This document shows positions 20,901-23,024 of a stretch of DNA of 23,024 nucleotides, piece after piece. This stretch comes from Pigoraptor vietnamica (Eukaryota > Opisthokonta > Filasterea), in assembly GCA_943704525.1 (NCBI GenBank), contig CALSCQ010001895.1, positions 1 to 23,024 of the forward strand. Reading direction: 5' to 3'. The position numbers and the translations under genes were made by a program. The notes beneath the pieces are model-generated. The model had not been told where the DNA came from. It did not search any database and saw only the letters and a list, made by a program, of their open reading frames with translations. The number at the start of each line of letters is the position of its first letter. Position 1 is the stretch's first letter.

Positions 20901-22764
20901 GAGTGGCGCGCGGCCATCACTGTCTTGGCGGGGGTCGTCGGAGAGGGTTGGACTGTCGTGAACGACATGCTGCCTGCGTTTGAACGCGACCTCAGCACGC
21001 TGTCATGCAGGCCCATTATGCACCAAGGGAGTAGCACGCTCGGCAGTGCATTGTACGCTCGCCTCGTCGCCCCCCGCGACACCGGCGAGGAGCGCTTTCA
21101 CTTCCCGGGAACTGGCACCGCGCCTCCTCTGCGCCTCGAACACATCGTCGACGCCTGCTTTTACGTTGCGACGACTGCTCCGCACGTTGCGCGCCTTGTT
21201 GGCCACTGGGCTGCCGGTGCCGCGGCTCCGGACGACCCTGTGCCCGATTCGGTCGCCGGTGCGTTGGCCAGTCCGTTCTTCGCTTCCATCGATGCTCCAT
21301 TGCCGGGCGCTGGAATGGATGCCTGGGATGTCGGCGAGGGTGCTGGCCTGTGGACGTCGGATCTTGCTAATCCGCCCAAATACCACGCCCTCTCACGTGT
21401 TCCGCCAGGCGCGCCGCCGACTGGTTGCATAGCCGCGTCACATTCGGCGACTGTCTGTGCGTCCCTCTCGGTCGACGCGTTCAAGCAGTGGCCTCTCGCG
21501 CTCCGTTCACTCGCCGACAACGTCCACGAGCCCGAGCACGGAACCCTCATGGCGGCAGTTAAACACGGCGGCCGTGCGACGAACAAGACCGTCACCGTCA
21601 GGTTGATACCGTCACCTGCGCCCACTTGGGCTGTCGCGGTTTCGAGGGCCAACATTGTGCTCTCGTCCCTTGCCGCGCTGTCGGGTGTCTCATCTGCCGG
21701 CCACGTGTCCGTGTCGTTCGCAAGCGAGCCCGGTCGGGGCGAAGGCGTGCGGCGCGGCTGGTTCTCTGCGTTTGCCGCGGCGCTTACACGCGACGGCAGG
21801 GCCTTCTACGTGTCGCCTCGCGAGGGCCAGCCGCCCCTTGGTGCGAAGCCGGCGGCCGACGACGTCTTTTTTGCGCCCGCACAAGATATGCCGGCCGTTT
21901 ACGTGCCGCGCACACCCGCGGGCGCATCGGCCGATGCTTGGGACTTGCGCTTGTCAACTGCTGCATATTCCCACTTCCACTCGCCCGCCCCGTGCTCACG
22001 CGCCTCCTGGGCAGGCCCATGTCCATGCGGGATCTCGCCCACTACAGGCCTGAGATCTTTCTCTCGCTGAGGAACCTACTCCGGGCGTCACCGGGCGAAA
22101 TTGCGTCTGCGGGGCTGTGCTTTTCCACGGCTTTCACCGGAGATGACGGTGCCGAATGCACCGTAAACCTTCTCGAGCGCCGCGGCATGGATGGCGCGTC
22201 GGTCGCTGTGACACACGACAACGTGCACTTGTTTGTCCGGCTGTGCGTGAAGGCGCTCGTGTCGCCGTGGCGTCGTGAGCTGTGTGCGATGCGTCGTGGC
22301 TTGGAGAAGATTGTGCCACTTGGCAATCTCGCCCCTCTGTCGACGGCGGACGTTGCGTTGGCCCTGTGCGGACGCCCGTCTTTCTCCAGCGAGGCCCTCC
22401 TCAAGGTGTTACGCGTCGGCGCGGGAACGGGCTGCTCGGTGGAGGACCGCTTCCTTACCGAAAAGTGGCTGCGCGCGGCCATTGGGCGCATGTCGGAAGA
22501 CCAACGCATGGCGTTTACTTACTTTGCGACGAGCTCGCCTGCTCTCGACGACCGCACCATCACGTGCAACGTGTCCCCATGCGACAGTTGCTCGTCCACA
22601 TTGGCTGGCGCGCACGTGGAGAGGGAAAGCGCACATGTGCCCACTTTCCCACCGTGCACACATGCACGTGCACGGTGAGGCTTCCCTTGTACGACTCTGA
22701 GGAGACGCTCTTCGCGAAGATCAATGCGGCGACGTCAATGTGCGTCACGTACGATCACGTGTGA
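16788..22764 (+). CDS. UBR5-like HECT E3 ubiquitin ligase with ankyrin-like repeats (frame-disturbed in HECT)
   Basis: Transfers ubiquitin from E2 to substrates; the UBR box reads N-degrons. Exons: 16788-17074, 17158-17859, 18152-18561, 18697-22570, 22624-22764. An in-frame ATG at 16926 is an alternative start, and 17838 an alternative exon 2 end. N terminus Ser/Pro-rich, then ankyrin-like GNVLHAARN and DANGLTPLGRAF, then a beta-sandwich-like region (about residues 270-460). UBR box at 19737-19890: CCGH, FCNAC, VCNGC, GCHASH, ECKC, followed by a UBR5-like helix pair. More ankyrin-like units follow (DALGNNALHVVA, NACGLTPLDVLA). The HECT domain (about 21560 on) has PGRGEGVRRGWFSA, VYVPRTP, IGRCLGLALVN, CAMRRGLEKIVP and FPTVHTC, whose Cys (22663-22665) is catalytic. 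The frame changes near 21930, with no possible intron, and again between 22560 and 22640. The MLLE domain of animal UBR5 is absent. About 1800 residues versus 2799 in human. Confidence 0.82.
17880..18010. repeat. (TG)n and TGCGTGCTAG-type repeat in a UBR-HECT intron
   Basis: A TG run at about 17883-17915, then several copies of a GTGCTAGTGTG motif, inside the intron at 17860-18151. It begins about 20 bases downstream of the donor. Confidence 0.9.
18562..18696 (+). other. UBR-HECT intron, 135 bases, open in frame
   Basis: Donor GTGGGT and acceptor TTGCAG in phase 1 join VSIIG to TGQKMTEF. The intron has 45 codons and no stop in the flanking frame, so the protein is also readable without splicing. 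It contains a CA/CG-rich stretch coding His/Arg-rich nonsense, which favours splicing. Confidence 0.65.
19737..19890 (+). other. UBR-box zinc-finger coding segment
   Basis: Cys/His pattern: C, then C-x2-C, C-x2-C, C-H-x2-H and a closing C-x-C. It lines up with the UBR box of human UBR5 (CRTC, CTEC, VCHKGH, YCDC) with one residue fewer between the CxxC pairs. The zinc ligands appear complete. The first Cys is doubled (GCCGHS), so which one binds zinc is unclear. Confidence 0.8.
21926..21939. repeat. Perfect 14-base palindrome at the HECT frame break
   Basis: GCATCGGCCGATGC equals its own reverse complement. It sits where the reading frame of the UBR-HECT gene must change between VYVPRTPAG and IGRCLGLALVN. 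The position may be off by one or two bases because I counted by eye. Confidence 0.75.
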
Positions 22765-22824
22765 TTGACGCTGGGTGTGGAAGCAATGTCATTTGTGCGT
22801 CGTTCCGCCGACGATCACGCGTGA
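22751..22824. repeat. 14-base direct repeat overlapping the UBR-HECT stop codon
   Basis: ACGATCACGTGTGA (22751-22764) contains the terminal residues and TGA stop of the HECT gene. ACGATCACGCGTGA (22811-22824) repeats it with one mismatch, 60 bases downstream. No known function. Confidence 0.6.
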
Positions 22825-23024
22825 ACCTGGTGAGGCCCCTTCTTGCAACACGGAAGAGGAGGAAGACGCAGGGACGTCTCGTCGTGTGTCCCTCGCTCAA
22901 ACAACGGGCCCGAATTCGTGCGACAGACTTTGGTGTTTCAAATGAAGTGATATCTGTTTAATCGATTCACGTCGCGTTTGCGCACAGTCGTTGGTTGAGT
23001 TAATAGGGATGGAAGGAGGGGGGG
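22765..23024. other. Downstream flank of the UBR-HECT gene
   Basis: This stretch presumably starts with the 3' untranslated region. It has no AATAAA, no supported coding sequence and no RNA gene that I can see. It ends in a purine-rich GGAAGGAGGGGGG run at the window edge. Confidence 0.5.

Overview
The window is nuclear DNA from a GC-rich, flagellated or ciliated eukaryote. The evidence is four large spliced genes, GT-AG introns of about 60-290 bases, (CA)n/(TG)n microsatellites inside introns, and one gene (IFT121/WDR35) that exists only in organisms that build cilia. I cannot place the lineage from this sequence alone; a free-living or parasitic protist, or a zoosporic form, fits best. All gene models were built by hand from open frames, splice sites and remembered family conservation.

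Layout. (1) 279-6224, minus strand: IFT121/WDR35, a subunit of the intraflagellar transport A complex. Sixteen exons lie in the window and the last exon(s) lie beyond base 1. (2) 6776-11317, plus strand: gamma-tubulin complex component 5 (GCP5/TUBGCP5), twelve exons, complete. The two genes are divergent across a 551-base intergenic stretch, so a cilium-assembly gene and a microtubule-nucleation gene may share a promoter. (3) 11558-16238, minus strand, convergent with GCP5: a three-exon gene for a large type I membrane protein of about 1492 residues. It has a signal peptide, a beta-rich domain, a seven-Cys module, a Ser/Thr/Ala/Pro-rich mucin-like stalk with internal repeats, one membrane helix and a short tail. 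(4) 16788-22764, plus strand, divergent from the mucin-like gene: a UBR5-like E3 ubiquitin ligase with ankyrin-like repeats, a beta-sandwich-like segment, a UBR zinc box, more ankyrin-like repeats and a C-terminal HECT domain.

Points of most interest are the domain order of the UBR-HECT protein and two reading-frame problems inside its HECT domain, one of them at a perfect 14-base palindrome. Also notable are the mucin-like surface protein, with a duplicated His/Cys cluster and two non-mucin islands in its stalk, a GC-AG intron in GCP5, a donor-site consensus of GTGNG rather than GTAAG, and several introns that are a multiple of three and free of stops. No transposons, viral remnants, rRNA, convincing tRNA or CRISPR were found.
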